This document shows positions 15,858-23,310 of a stretch of 64,000 nucleotides of DNA, one piece after another. How positions within the stretch are numbered: position 1 is the stretch's first letter; each line of letters begins with the position of its first letter. Source of the DNA: VRUE01 sp963697915 (lineage in GTDB: Bacteria > Actinomycetota > Thermoleophilia > Solirubrobacterales > 70-9); assembly GCA_963697915.1 (NCBI GenBank), contig OY969103.1, forward strand, positions 1 to 64,000, read 5' to 3'. A model generated the notes under the pieces. It saw only the letters and a list, made by a program, of their open reading frames with translations, was not told where the DNA came from and made no database searches. The position numbers and the translations under genes were made by a program.

Positions 15858-17343
15858 CCCCCTCACCCCCTGTTCCGGTGCGCCTTTCCCGTACCTGGGA
15901 CGGGAAAGGCGCACCGGAAGGAGTGGCGTCGAAGGCGATCGCCCGCTCGAGCGCGTAGGCGGCGTCGAGCAGGCGCTGCTCACCGAAGGCGGGGGCGGCG
16001 ATCTGGAAGCCGACCGGCAGCTCCGGGCCGCCCCCGTCGGGCTCGGCCAGGCCCGCCGGGATCGAGATCGCCGGGATGCCGGCGAGCGACATCGGCACGG
16101 TGAAGAAGTCGTTCATGTACATCGCCAGCGGGTCATCGGTCTTGGCGCCGAGCTCGAAGGCGGGCGAGGGCGAGGTCGGGGTGACGACGAAGTCGAACTC
16201 GGCGAAGGCGGCGGCGTAATCGCCGACGATCTTCGTCCGCACTTTCTGGGCGCGCCCGTAGTAGGCCTCGTAGTAGCCGGAGGAGAGCGCGTAGGTGCCG
16301 AGCATGATGCGGCGCTTGACCTCATCGCCGAAACCCTCGGCGCGGGTCTCCTCGTACATCTCGATCAGATCGCCTTCGCTCGCCGACCGCACCCCGTAGC
16401 GGACGCCGTCGTAGCGGGCCAGGTTCGAGGAAGCCTCGGCGGGGGCGATCACGTAGTAGGCCGAGATGCCGTGCTCGGCGTGCGGCAGCGGCACCTCGGC
16501 GATCTCGCCGCCGAGCTCCTCGATCCGCGCCAGCGTCGCCTCGAAGACCTCGCGCACGCCGGCCTCGATCGCGTCGCCGGCGAGCTCGGCCGGCACGGCG
16601 AAGCGCAGGCCCCCGAGGTCTTCGCGCGAGGGCGCCCCCACCCCGCCCTCGATCCCGACCGAGGTCGAGTCGCAGGGGTCGCGCCCCTCCATCGCGGCGA
16701 GCAACAGGGCCGCGTCGGTGACGTCGCGGGTCAGCGGCCCGCACTGGTCGAGCGAGGAGGCGAAGGCGATCATCCCGTAGCGCGAGATCGCCCCGTAGGT
16801 CGGCTTCATCCCGACGATCCCGCAGAGCGCCGCCGGCTGGCGGATCGAGCCGCCGGTGTCGGTGCCGATCGAGCAGGGCGCCAGGCCACCGGCGACGACA
16901 GCCGCCGAACCGCCCGAAGAGCCACCGGGGACGCGGCCGCGATCCCAGGGGTTTAGCACCGGGCCGTAGGCGGAGTTCTCGTTGGAGGAGCCCATCGCGA
17001 ACTCGTCCATGTTGGTCTTGCCGAGGACACGCGCCCCGGCCTCCCTGAGCCGCCGCACGGCAGTCGCGGTGTAGAGCGGCTTGTGGCCGTCGAGGATGCG
17101 CGAGCCGGCGGTGGTCGGTGTGCCCTCGGTGCAGAAGAGGTCCTTGACCGCGACCGGGATCCCGGCCAGCGGCCCCTCCGCGGCACCGTCCTCAGCGCCT
17201 TCCTCGGCCCGCCACAGGTAGGCGTTGAGATCGTCGCCAGCCGCCGCCTCGCGCCAGGCGGCGAAGTACTCCTCGCGCGAGAGATCGCCGGCGGCGATCC
17301 GCGCCGCCGCCTCGGCGACGGTCAGCCCGAGCAGCTCCGACAT
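15850..17343 (-). CDS. gatA: Asp/Glu-tRNA amidotransferase subunit A (glutaminase)
   Basis: A 497-residue amidase-signature enzyme that releases ammonia from glutamine for GatB. Lys67 (GIPVAVKDLF), the cis-Ser at about 142 (GGSSGGSAAVVAGG) and the nucleophile Ser166 (GTDTGGSIRQPA) form the expected Lys-Ser-Ser triad. The ATG at 17343 overlaps the gatC stop by one base. After the usual C-terminus the frame continues for about 20 residues (SGAPFPSQVRERRTGTG) encoded by a long perfect palindrome (15873-15919). This tail is not part of the family fold. The 3' end overlaps the gatB start by 8 nt. Confidence 0.96.
   Translation of the reverse strand: MSELLGLTVAEAAARIAAGDLSREEYFAAWREAAAGDDLNAYLWRAEEGAEDGAAEGPLAGIPVAVKDLFCTEGTPTTAGSRILDGHKPLYTATAVRRLREAGARVLGKTNMDEFAMGSSNENSAYGPVLNPWDRGRVPGGSSGGSAAVVAGGLAPCSIGTDTGGSIRQPAALCGIVGMKPTYGAISRYGMIAFASSLDQCGPLTRDVTDAALLLAAMEGRDPCDSTSVGIEGGVGAPSREDLGGLRFAVPAELAGDAIEAGVREVFEATLARIEELGGEIAEVPLPHAEHGISAYYVIAPAEASSNLARYDGVRYGVRSASEGDLIEMYEETRAEGFGDEVKRRIMLGTYALSSGYYEAYYGRAQKVRTKIVGDYAAAFAEFDFVVTPTSPSPAFELGAKTDDPLAMYMNDFFTVPMSLAGIPAISIPAGLAEPDGGGPELPVGFQIAAPAFGEQRLLDAAYALERAIAFDATPSGAPFPSQVRERRTGTGGEGGE
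15873..15919. repeat. 20-bp-arm palindrome within the 3' end of gatA
   Basis: Perfect inverted repeat: arms 15873-15892 and 15900-15919 with the 7-nt loop ACCTGGG; the left arm reads TTCCGGTGCGCCTTTCCCGT. It is translated in frame as the extra C-terminal tail of GatA and lies just before the gatB ribosome site, where the mRNA hairpin could influence gatB initiation. Confidence 0.85.
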
Positions 17344-17633
17344 CAGGCCTCCGCCTGCGGCGAGGGCACGCGGAAGGCGCCCTCGGCGGGGTCGGGCGCC
17401 TGCTCGAGCACGGCCTCGCGGGGCCAGCTCGGGCGCGGCTCGTCGGGGCGCAGGACGTTCTCCAGCTGGACCACGTGAGCGGTCGGCTCGACGTCGTCGA
17501 GGTCGAGCTCACTGATGCGGTCGACGTGGTCGAGGATCCCGGAGAGCTCACCGGCCATCTTCTCGACCTCGCCGTCGTCCAGCCTCAGCCGGGCCAGCTT
17601 GGCGACGTGTAGTACCTGCTCCCGCTCGATCAC
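17343..17633 (-). CDS. gatC: Asp/Glu-tRNA amidotransferase subunit C
   Basis: A 96-residue protein that wraps around GatA and stabilises the GatAB interface. Typical features are VLHVAKLARLRLDDGEVEKM and ELSGILDHVDRISELDLDDV at the N-terminus, and VLRPDEPRPSWPREAVLEQA in the middle. The start is a GTG at 17633 overlapping the miaA stop by 4 nt (GTGA). The stop overlaps the gatA ATG by one base. Length and order are standard. Confidence 0.95.
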   Translation of the reverse strand: MIEREQVLHVAKLARLRLDDGEVEKMAGELSGILDHVDRISELDLDDVEPTAHVVQLENVLRPDEPRPSWPREAVLEQAPDPAEGAFRVPSPQAEA

Positions 17634-18378
17634 CGGCGGGATTCTAGGAGAGCGCCGGAAACCTGATCGGCGATCTCCGCTGCGATGGCCGCGTCGTCGC
17701 GTCCCTCGCGGTCGATCCAGGTCAGGTTGGGGATCTTGCGCATCCAGGTCAGTTGGCGGCGAGCGTAGTTGCGCGAGCGCTTCCGCATCAGCTCGAGGTC
17801 ACCGGAGAGCAACTCGTCGAAGCCGAGCGCCTTGCGCGCCGTCCGCGATGGCCCGAGCGCTTCCGCCCGCCTCACCTCCTCCTCCGCCCCGCCGGCGACG
17901 ATCGCCTCGGTACGGGCGTCGATCCGCGCGTAGAGCTGCGCCCGGTCCATGTCGAGGCCGAAGATCGCCGTCGGGTGCCGCGTCCGCGGCGACCACAGCT
18001 CCGACTCCTCCGACCCCGAGGGCACCTTTTCGAGCGAGAGCTCGGCGATCGCGGCGCGCAGATACAGCCCCGTCCCCCCCACCACGATCGGCCTCTTCCC
18101 GGCGGCCAGCGCCGCGTCGACCTCAGCGTGCGCCATCCCCATGTAATCGCCAACCGAGAACGGCCGCGTGACGGGCACGAAGCTGACCAACCGGTGCTCC
18201 AGCCTCGCCTGCTGCTCCGCGCTGGCAACCCCGGTCAGCGTCTCCAGCCCCTCGTAGACCTGCAGCGCATCGCAGGAGACAGCGATCGGCTCCTCCCCCC
18301 CTCACGCAGCCTTTCAGCAAGGGCGATGGCGACACCGGTCTTGCCGACACCGGTGGGGCCGAAGATCGCGAGGATCAC
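17630..18378 (-). pseudogene. miaA: tRNA dimethylallyltransferase, frameshifted at a G7 run
   Basis: MiaA adds a dimethylallyl group to A37 of UNN-reading tRNAs, the substrate of MiaB encoded just upstream. The start is a GTG at 18378 (GTGA overlap with miaB), giving ILAIFGPTGVGKTGVAIALA with the P-loop. At 18295-18301 a run of seven G (C on the plus strand) puts the rest in another frame. One extra G would join the halves through LREGGEEPIAVSCDALQVYE. The downstream frame then carries the normal domain (VVGGTGLYLRAAI, RARKALGF-like, RRQLTWMRKIPN). Causes are a sequencing indel, a true loss-of-function deletion or slippage. Neighbouring genes are intact and coupled, which favours an error or a recent change. 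Confidence 0.82.
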
Positions 18379-19700
18379 CGAACGAGCTGCGAGAGAGGCT
18401 TCACCGACACCCCGCTCAAGGTGGTCGAGGTCGCAGAGTCGATCTCCACCGCCACGAGCTCACCGGCCTCCGCCACCCCGTCGAAGTTGACCGCCTTGTT
18501 GTGTCGCGTCCGCCCCCGCAGCCGGGTCGGGTCGGTGCGGCTCGGGCCCTCGACCAGAACCTCCATCTCGCGTCCGACGAAGCGCTGGGCCCGCTCGGTC
18601 GCCCGCCGCTGGACCAGCTCGACCAGGCGCTCCATGCGCTCGCGCTTGGCCGCGTGGGGCAGTTGCTCGCCCATCGTCGCCGCCTCGGTTTCCCGTCGCG
18701 GCGAGAAGACGAAGGTGAAGGCGCCGTCGTAGCCGACCTCGTCGACGACCTCGAGGGTCTGCTCGAAGTCATCCTCGGTCTCACCGGGGAAGCCGACGAT
18801 GATGTCGGTGCTCAGGGCGCAGTCGGGAACGTGCTCGCGGACCAGCGCGACGCGGTCCATGTAGCGCTGCCGGTCGTAGGTGCGGCGCATCCGCTTGAGC
18901 ACCGCGCTCGAGCCCGCCTGAAGCGGCAGGTGGATGTGCTCGCAGAGCGCTGGCAGCTCGGCGTGCGCCCGGATCACGTCCTCCTTCATGTCCTTCGGGT
19001 GCGGGCTGGTGTAGCGGATGCGATCGATCCCCTCGACAGCGTCGACCCGGGCGAGCAGCTCGGCGAACCCGATCCGCGACTCGCGCGGCAGGTCGCGGCC
19101 GTAACTGTTGACGTTCTGGCCGAGCAGGGTCACCTCGCGCACCCCGTCGGCGGCCAGCGCCTCGGCCTCGACTACGAGCTCGTTCGGGTCGCGGCTGACC
19201 TCGCGGCCGCGGGTCGAGGGCACGATGCAGTAGGCGCACTTGCAGTTGCAGCCCTGCGAGATCTGCAGCCAGCCCTGGAACCGGCGCTCGCGGCGGGTCG
19301 GCAGGTGGCCGGAGAAGTCTTCGAACTCGAAGTAGCCCTGGGCGGTGAGCGAGTCGGAGTTGAGGAACTCGGCGAGCTTGTGGATCTGCCCCGGGCCGAA
19401 GGCGACGTCGACGAAGGGGAAGCGCTGGAAGACCTCGTCCTTGACCGACTGCGCCCAGCAGCCGCCGACGCCGACGACGCGCTCGGGGTCTTCGGACTTG
19501 AGCCGCTTCGCCTCGCCGAGATGGGCGACGAAGCGGTTATCGGCCGACTCGCGGATCGAGCAGGTGTTGAAGAGGATCACGTCGGCCTCCTCGCGGCTCG
19601 GCGCCTGCTCGTAGCCGAGCGACTCGAGCATCCCCTGCATCCGCTCGGAGTCGTGCACGTTCATCTGGCAGCCGAACGTGGTGACGTGGTACCTGGGCAT
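18375..19700 (-). CDS. miaB: tRNA methylthiotransferase MiaB
   Basis: A 441-residue radical-SAM enzyme that methylthiolates i6A37. The N-terminal MTTase domain has cluster cysteines in TFGCQMN, FNTCSIRE and VGGCWAQ. The radical-SAM CxxxCxxC is in QGCNCKCAYCIVP, with GQNVNSYG and GFPGETEDDFEQT downstream. The C-terminal TRAM domain (about 375-441) includes VLVEGPSRTDPTRLRGRT and RHNKAVNF. It starts at an ATG and ends overlapping the miaA start by 4 nt. Genes for the two consecutive steps at A37 are therefore coupled, followed by gatCAB. Confidence 0.97.
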   Translation of the reverse strand: MPRYHVTTFGCQMNVHDSERMQGMLESLGYEQAPSREEADVILFNTCSIRESADNRFVAHLGEAKRLKSEDPERVVGVGGCWAQSVKDEVFQRFPFVDVAFGPGQIHKLAEFLNSDSLTAQGYFEFEDFSGHLPTRRERRFQGWLQISQGCNCKCAYCIVPSTRGREVSRDPNELVVEAEALAADGVREVTLLGQNVNSYGRDLPRESRIGFAELLARVDAVEGIDRIRYTSPHPKDMKEDVIRAHAELPALCEHIHLPLQAGSSAVLKRMRRTYDRQRYMDRVALVREHVPDCALSTDIIVGFPGETEDDFEQTLEVVDEVGYDGAFTFVFSPRRETEAATMGEQLPHAAKRERMERLVELVQRRATERAQRFVGREMEVLVEGPSRTDPTRLRGRTRHNKAVNFDGVAEAGELVAVEIDSATSTTLSGVSVKPLSQLVR

Positions 19701-19728
19701 CGGCCCAAGACTAGCGGCGGGAATAACG

Positions 19729-19765
19729 CATCACGTTTTCCACGTCACGCATGGAAAACGTGATG
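19729..19765. repeat. 14-bp-arm hairpin between the 84-aa gene and miaB
   Basis: CATCACGTTTTCCA (19729-19742) and its exact complement (19752-19765) enclose a 9-nt loop. It sits in the 72-nt gap upstream of miaB. No T-run follows, so it may be an RNA-processing or regulatory hairpin or a small palindromic repeat rather than a classical terminator. Confidence 0.55.
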
Positions 19766-19772
19766 GGAAGCG

Positions 19773-20027
19773 CTACTGCGCCTCCTCCTGTTCGGCTTCC
19801 TTGGTCGCCTGCGGCAGGCCGACCTCCTCCTCGTGGGGCACTTCCTCGTGCTTGGAGTGGAGCACCGCGAAGGTGGTCGTGACGCCGATCAGGGCGATGA
19901 ACCAGAGCGCGACGATCGGTCCCAGGCGCCCGGGGAAGCCCTTCACGCGCAGACCGAGGAAGCTGACGATGACCGCGGACGCGGTGAGCAGCCCGCCAGC
20001 GATGTAGAAGATCGTTCCGTCGTCCAT
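19773..20027 (-). CDS. Small two-helix membrane protein, unknown
   Basis: The product has 84 residues. Two hydrophobic segments (IFYIAGGLLTASAVIVSFLG and LGPIVALWFIALIGVTTTFA) flank a short basic loop (LRVKGFPGR). An acidic, His/Glu-rich tail (SKHEEVPHEEEVGLPQ) ends the protein. I do not recognise a family. The tail could bind metal, but that is only composition. It has an ATG start and lies between rny and miaB in the same direction. The architecture is too regular for a chance frame. Confidence 0.65.
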   Translation of the reverse strand: MDDGTIFYIAGGLLTASAVIVSFLGLRVKGFPGRLGPIVALWFIALIGVTTTFAVLHSKHEEVPHEEEVGLPQATKEAEQEEAQ

Positions 20028-20071
20028 GCGGGCGGAATCCTATCCAGAGAGACGGGCGGAGCGGGGTCGCG

Positions 20072-21403
20072 TCACCTGGCGTATGCCGTCGTGCGGCTCT
20101 CGCGAATCACTGTGATCTTGATCTGACCGGGGTGCGCGACCTCGCCCTCGATCGCGGCGGCGATCTCGTGCGAGATCAGCGCCGCCCGCTCGTCGTCGAC
20201 CTCGCCGGGATCGACCATGACGCGGATCTCTCGACCCGCCTGCATCGCGTAGACCCGCTTCACCCCGGTGTGGCGGGAGGCAAGCTCCTCGAGCTCCTGC
20301 AGCCGCGTCGCGTAGGCCTCCAGGGTCTCGCCGCGGGCGCCGGGACGGGCGCCGGAGAGAGCGTCGGCGGCCTGCACGACAACCGCCTCCACCGTGCCCG
20401 GCTCGACCTCGCCGTGATGGGCCTCGATCGCGTGCGCGACCTCCTCGCTCTCGCCATAGCGGCGGGCGAGCGCCGCCCCCGCCGCCGCGTGGGTGCCCTC
20501 GACCTCGTGACTCACGCCCTTGCCGATGTCATGCAGCAGCGCCGCGCGGCGGGCAACGTCGGCTGAGGCGCCGAGCTCGAGCGCCAGCAGCCCGGCCAGG
20601 TAGGCGCTCTCGACCAGGTGGGCGAGGAGGTTCTGCCCGTAACTGGTGCGGAACTGGAGGCGACCCAGCAGCTCGGTCAAGCGCGGGTGGAGGCCGTTCA
20701 CCTTCGCGTCGAGCGCCGCTCGCTCGCCCTCTTCGACCACCCGCTCCTCGATCTCCCGCCTTGCCTGCTGGTAGGCCTCCTCGCAGCGGGCGGGATTGAT
20801 GCGACCGTCGGCGACCAGCCGTTCCAGCGTTATCCGGGCCACCTCGCGGCGCAGGCAGTCGAAGCTCGAGACGCGCACGGCCGAGGGCGTGTCGTCGACG
20901 ATGATGTCGACGCCGGTCAGCGCCTCGAGGACGCTGATGTTGCGCCCGTCGCGACCGATGACGCGGCCCTTCATCGCGTCGCTGGGCAGGGACACGACCT
21001 GCGTCGCCGCCCGGTCCGCATGAGCGCCGGCGAGGCGCTGGGTCGCGGCCGCGAGGATGCCGCGGGCGCGCTGGTCGGCGTCCCTCTTCGCTTCCCGCTC
21101 GATCTTGCGCAGCGCCAGGCCGGCGCGGCGGCGGGCATCGTCTTCGACCTCGCGGATCAGCGCCCGGCGGGCGTCGTCGACGCTCAGCGACGCGATCCGC
21201 TCCAGCTCCGCCAGCTGCCGCGACTCGCCGTGCGACAGCCGCTCGGCACGCTGCTCCAGCTCGCGCTCGCGGGCGCCGAGCAGGGCCCGACGCCGCTCCA
21301 ACTCATCCAGTTGAGCGTTCAGCGCCTCCAGCCGGTCCAGCACCAAGTCGGGGCCTGGACCGTTGCCGCGTGACGACTTCCACGGCGGCAAGCTGATTCT
21401 CAT
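20072..21403 (-). CDS. rny: Ribonuclease Y without membrane anchor
   Basis: A 443-residue endoribonuclease of mRNA turnover. It shows an N-terminal coiled coil (about 20-125, alternating Glu/Arg/Leu), a KH domain (MKGRVIGRDGRNISVLEALT) and an HD domain with its metal site (AALLHDIGKGVSHE, AIEAHHGEVEP), then the conserved C-terminus (EGEVAHPGQIKITVIRE). Canonical RNase Y begins with a transmembrane helix. Here the start (MRISLPPWKSSRGNGPGPD) is hydrophilic and no upstream in-frame extension supplies one, so the enzyme is probably soluble. It has its own promoter just upstream. Confidence 0.92.
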   Translation of the reverse strand: MRISLPPWKSSRGNGPGPDLVLDRLEALNAQLDELERRRALLGARERELEQRAERLSHGESRQLAELERIASLSVDDARRALIREVEDDARRRAGLALRKIEREAKRDADQRARGILAAATQRLAGAHADRAATQVVSLPSDAMKGRVIGRDGRNISVLEALTGVDIIVDDTPSAVRVSSFDCLRREVARITLERLVADGRINPARCEEAYQQARREIEERVVEEGERAALDAKVNGLHPRLTELLGRLQFRTSYGQNLLAHLVESAYLAGLLALELGASADVARRAALLHDIGKGVSHEVEGTHAAAGAALARRYGESEEVAHAIEAHHGEVEPGTVEAVVVQAADALSGARPGARGETLEAYATRLQELEELASRHTGVKRVYAMQAGREIRVMVDPGEVDDERAALISHEIAAAIEGEVAHPGQIKITVIRESRTTAYAR

Positions 21404-21412
21404 TACAGCCCA

Positions 21413-21440
21413 ATAGTAGTCCTATAGAACCGTTTGTCTA
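21413..21440 (-). promoter_or_regulatory. Candidate rny promoter
   Basis: On the minus strand TAGACA (21440-21435) and TACTAT (21418-21413) are separated by 16 bp and end 9 bp before the rny ATG, implying a very short or absent leader. The -35 box directly follows the large inverted repeat downstream of recA. Confidence 0.5.
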
Positions 21441-21443
21441 ATT

Positions 21444-21545
21444 CCTGAGGCCAACCGCCCAAGCAGTTCAAGGACGCAGGGAGCGTGGCGTGCTCCGCAC
21501 GCGAGCGACCGAGGACGCCGAAATGCGCCGGCGGTTGGCCTCAGG
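21444..21545. repeat. Long-range inverted repeat after recA
   Basis: Arms CCTGAGGCCAACCGCC (21444-21459) and the exact complement (21530-21545) enclose 70 nt that contain a smaller hairpin (GCGTG-CTCCG-CACGC). The right arm includes the recA stop codon. The transcribed form is a 102-nt structured RNA between recA and the rny promoter, possibly a terminator or stabiliser, though no T-run follows. Confidence 0.65.
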
Positions 21546-22629
21546 CGGCTTGTGCCTCTGCCGGTGGCTCCGCCGGAGCAGCCGGGGTGGCCTCGGTGGC
21601 GCCGATGCCGAGCGCGGCGCGGATCTTCCCCTCGATCTCGCTAGCGATCTCCGGGTTCTCGGCGAGGAACTGTTTGGCGTTGTTGCGCCCCTGGCCGAGC
21701 CGCGTTTTGCCGTAGGAGAAGAAGGCGCCCGACTTCTGCACCAGGTCGTGCTCGATCCCAAAGTCGAGCAGCCCGCCCTCGCGCGAGATGCCGACCCCGT
21801 ACTCGATGTCGAATTCCGCCTGGCGGAAGGGTGAAGCGACCTTGTTCTTGACGACTTTGACCCGCACCCGGTTGCCGACCGCCTCGGTCCCTTCCTTGAG
21901 GGTCTCGATGCGGCGGATGTCGAGCCGCTGCGAGGCGTAGAACTTCAGCGCCCGGCCGCCCGGCTGGGTCTCGGGTGAGCCGAACTGGACGCCGACCTTT
22001 TCGCGGATCTGGTTGGTGAAGATGCAGACGGTGTTGGTGCGGTTGAGGTTGCCGGCGAGTTTGCGCATCGCCTGCGACATCAGCCGCGCCTGCAAGCCGA
22101 CCGTCTGGTCTCCGATCTGGCCGTCGAGCTCGGCTTTCGGCGTCAGCGCCGCGACCGAGTCGATCGCGACAACGTCGATCGCCGCCGAGGCGATCAGGCG
22201 ATCGGCGATCTGAAGCGCCTGCTCGCCATAGTCAGGCTGCGAGACGAGCAGCTCGTCGGTGTCGACGCCGATCTTGCGTGCGTAGGTCGGGTCGATCGCG
22301 TGCTCGGTGTCGATGAAGGCGCAGATCCCGCCGCGGCTCTGGGCCTCGGCGATGATGTGGTAGAGCAGCGTCGTCTTACCCGAGGACTCGGGACCGAAGA
22401 CCTCGACGATCCGGCCCCTGGGCACGCCGCCGATGCCCAGCGCCAAGTCGAGCGCCAGCGCCCCGGTCGGAATCGCCGGGATCTTGATCGTCGCGTCGGC
22501 ACCAAGCCGCATCAGGGCGCCCTGGCCAAAGTCCCGCTCGATCTGGGTCACCGCCGCCTCGAGCGCCGCGTCCTTCGCTTTTGCCTCCTTGGCCGAGGCG
22601 TCCTTCAGAGTCGCTTTCTCGTTTGCCAT
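21541..22629 (-). CDS. recA: Recombinase A
   Basis: A 362-residue strand-exchange ATPase. The ATG at 22629 has a good ribosome site (GAGGTGGAAGAG), and the frame further upstream is unconserved. Walker A GPESSGKTT is at about 79-87, Walker B VVAIDSVAALTPKAE follows, and then come loops L1 and L2 (RLMSQAMRKLAGNLNRTNT, GVQFGSPETQPGGRALKFYA). The C-terminal tail is Ala/Pro/Glu-rich instead of strongly acidic. It is preceded by thpR, cinA, rodZ and ftsK in the same direction. I see no typical actinobacterial LexA box directly upstream, so control may come from further up the operon. Confidence 0.98.
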   Translation of the reverse strand: MANEKATLKDASAKEAKAKDAALEAAVTQIERDFGQGALMRLGADATIKIPAIPTGALALDLALGIGGVPRGRIVEVFGPESSGKTTLLYHIIAEAQSRGGICAFIDTEHAIDPTYARKIGVDTDELLVSQPDYGEQALQIADRLIASAAIDVVAIDSVAALTPKAELDGQIGDQTVGLQARLMSQAMRKLAGNLNRTNTVCIFTNQIREKVGVQFGSPETQPGGRALKFYASQRLDIRRIETLKEGTEAVGNRVRVKVVKNKVASPFRQAEFDIEYGVGISREGGLLDFGIEHDLVQKSGAFFSYGKTRLGQGRNNAKQFLAENPEIASEIEGKIRAALGIGATEATPAAPAEPPAEAQAA

Positions 22630-22639
22630 CTCTTCCACC

Positions 22640-23242
22640 TCACTGCCGTCCGTGCGTGGACAGCTCGACTTGCGCCAACGGGGTGTACTGCGCACCCTGC
22701 GGCTGGAGTTCAGAACGGTAGAGCGTGATCCGGACGCCCCGGAACAACTGGGAAAGATTTTTCGGAATTGGCCCCGGACGCTTCCCGACAACGGCCGGGC
22801 GCTTCGAGCCCCGCTCCTCGCGCCGCACACGTGCGACGGTCACGTGGGGCCAGAACGGGCGCTTCTCGGGCTCGTAGAGGCGCGCACCGACCAGTTGCTC
22901 CCGCAGCCGCGCCTGCAACTCGACCGTACCCGGCGAGGCGACCGGCAGCGCATACAACCGCGGCCGCCCGCGCTCGGGGCGCGGCACCGGGTCGCCCAGC
23001 TCGAGCGGGACCGTCCGGCCGCCGCTCGCGGCGACGATCTCGCCGAGCCGCGGTATCTCCTTCTCCGGCAGCCAGCCGAGGAAGGCGAGGGTGATGTGGA
23101 GGGACTCCTCCCGCACCGGGCGCAGGGCCGGGTCGGCGAACGCCTCCCTCCCCCATGCCGCGATCCCCGCCCGCACCCGGTCGGGTAGGTCGAGCGCGAC
23201 GAACAGCCGCGCCCGCGGGCTCTTCAGCCTCTCCTTCGTCAT
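22640..23242 (-). CDS. thpR: RNA 2',3'-cyclic phosphodiesterase (2H family)
   Basis: About 200 residues from the ATG at 23242. A further in-frame ATG at 23305 would add 21 unconserved residues. The core begins ARLFVALDLPD. The two HxT motifs of the 2H phosphoesterase superfamily are present (SLHITLAFLGW and WPHVTVARVRR), spaced as expected for the LigT/ThpR fold. It opens 2',3'-cyclic phosphates to 2'-phosphates on RNA. It sits between cinA and recA, a frequent actinobacterial arrangement, with a 10-nt gap to recA. Confidence 0.9.
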   Translation of the reverse strand: MTKERLKSPRARLFVALDLPDRVRAGIAAWGREAFADPALRPVREESLHITLAFLGWLPEKEIPRLGEIVAASGGRTVPLELGDPVPRPERGRPRLYALPVASPGTVELQARLREQLVGARLYEPEKRPFWPHVTVARVRREERGSKRPAVVGKRPGPIPKNLSQLFRGVRITLYRSELQPQGAQYTPLAQVELSTHGRQ

Positions 23243-23310
23243 GCCGGCGACGCTACGGGCCGCCGACGCGCGGAACAACCCCAGACCGCAAAACCTTCGT
23301 GACATCCCAG

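Noticed and set aside
22630..22700. LexA/SOS box upstream of recA
   Set aside because: Looked for GAAC-n4-GTTC-like or TCGAAC-type palindromes directly upstream and found none.
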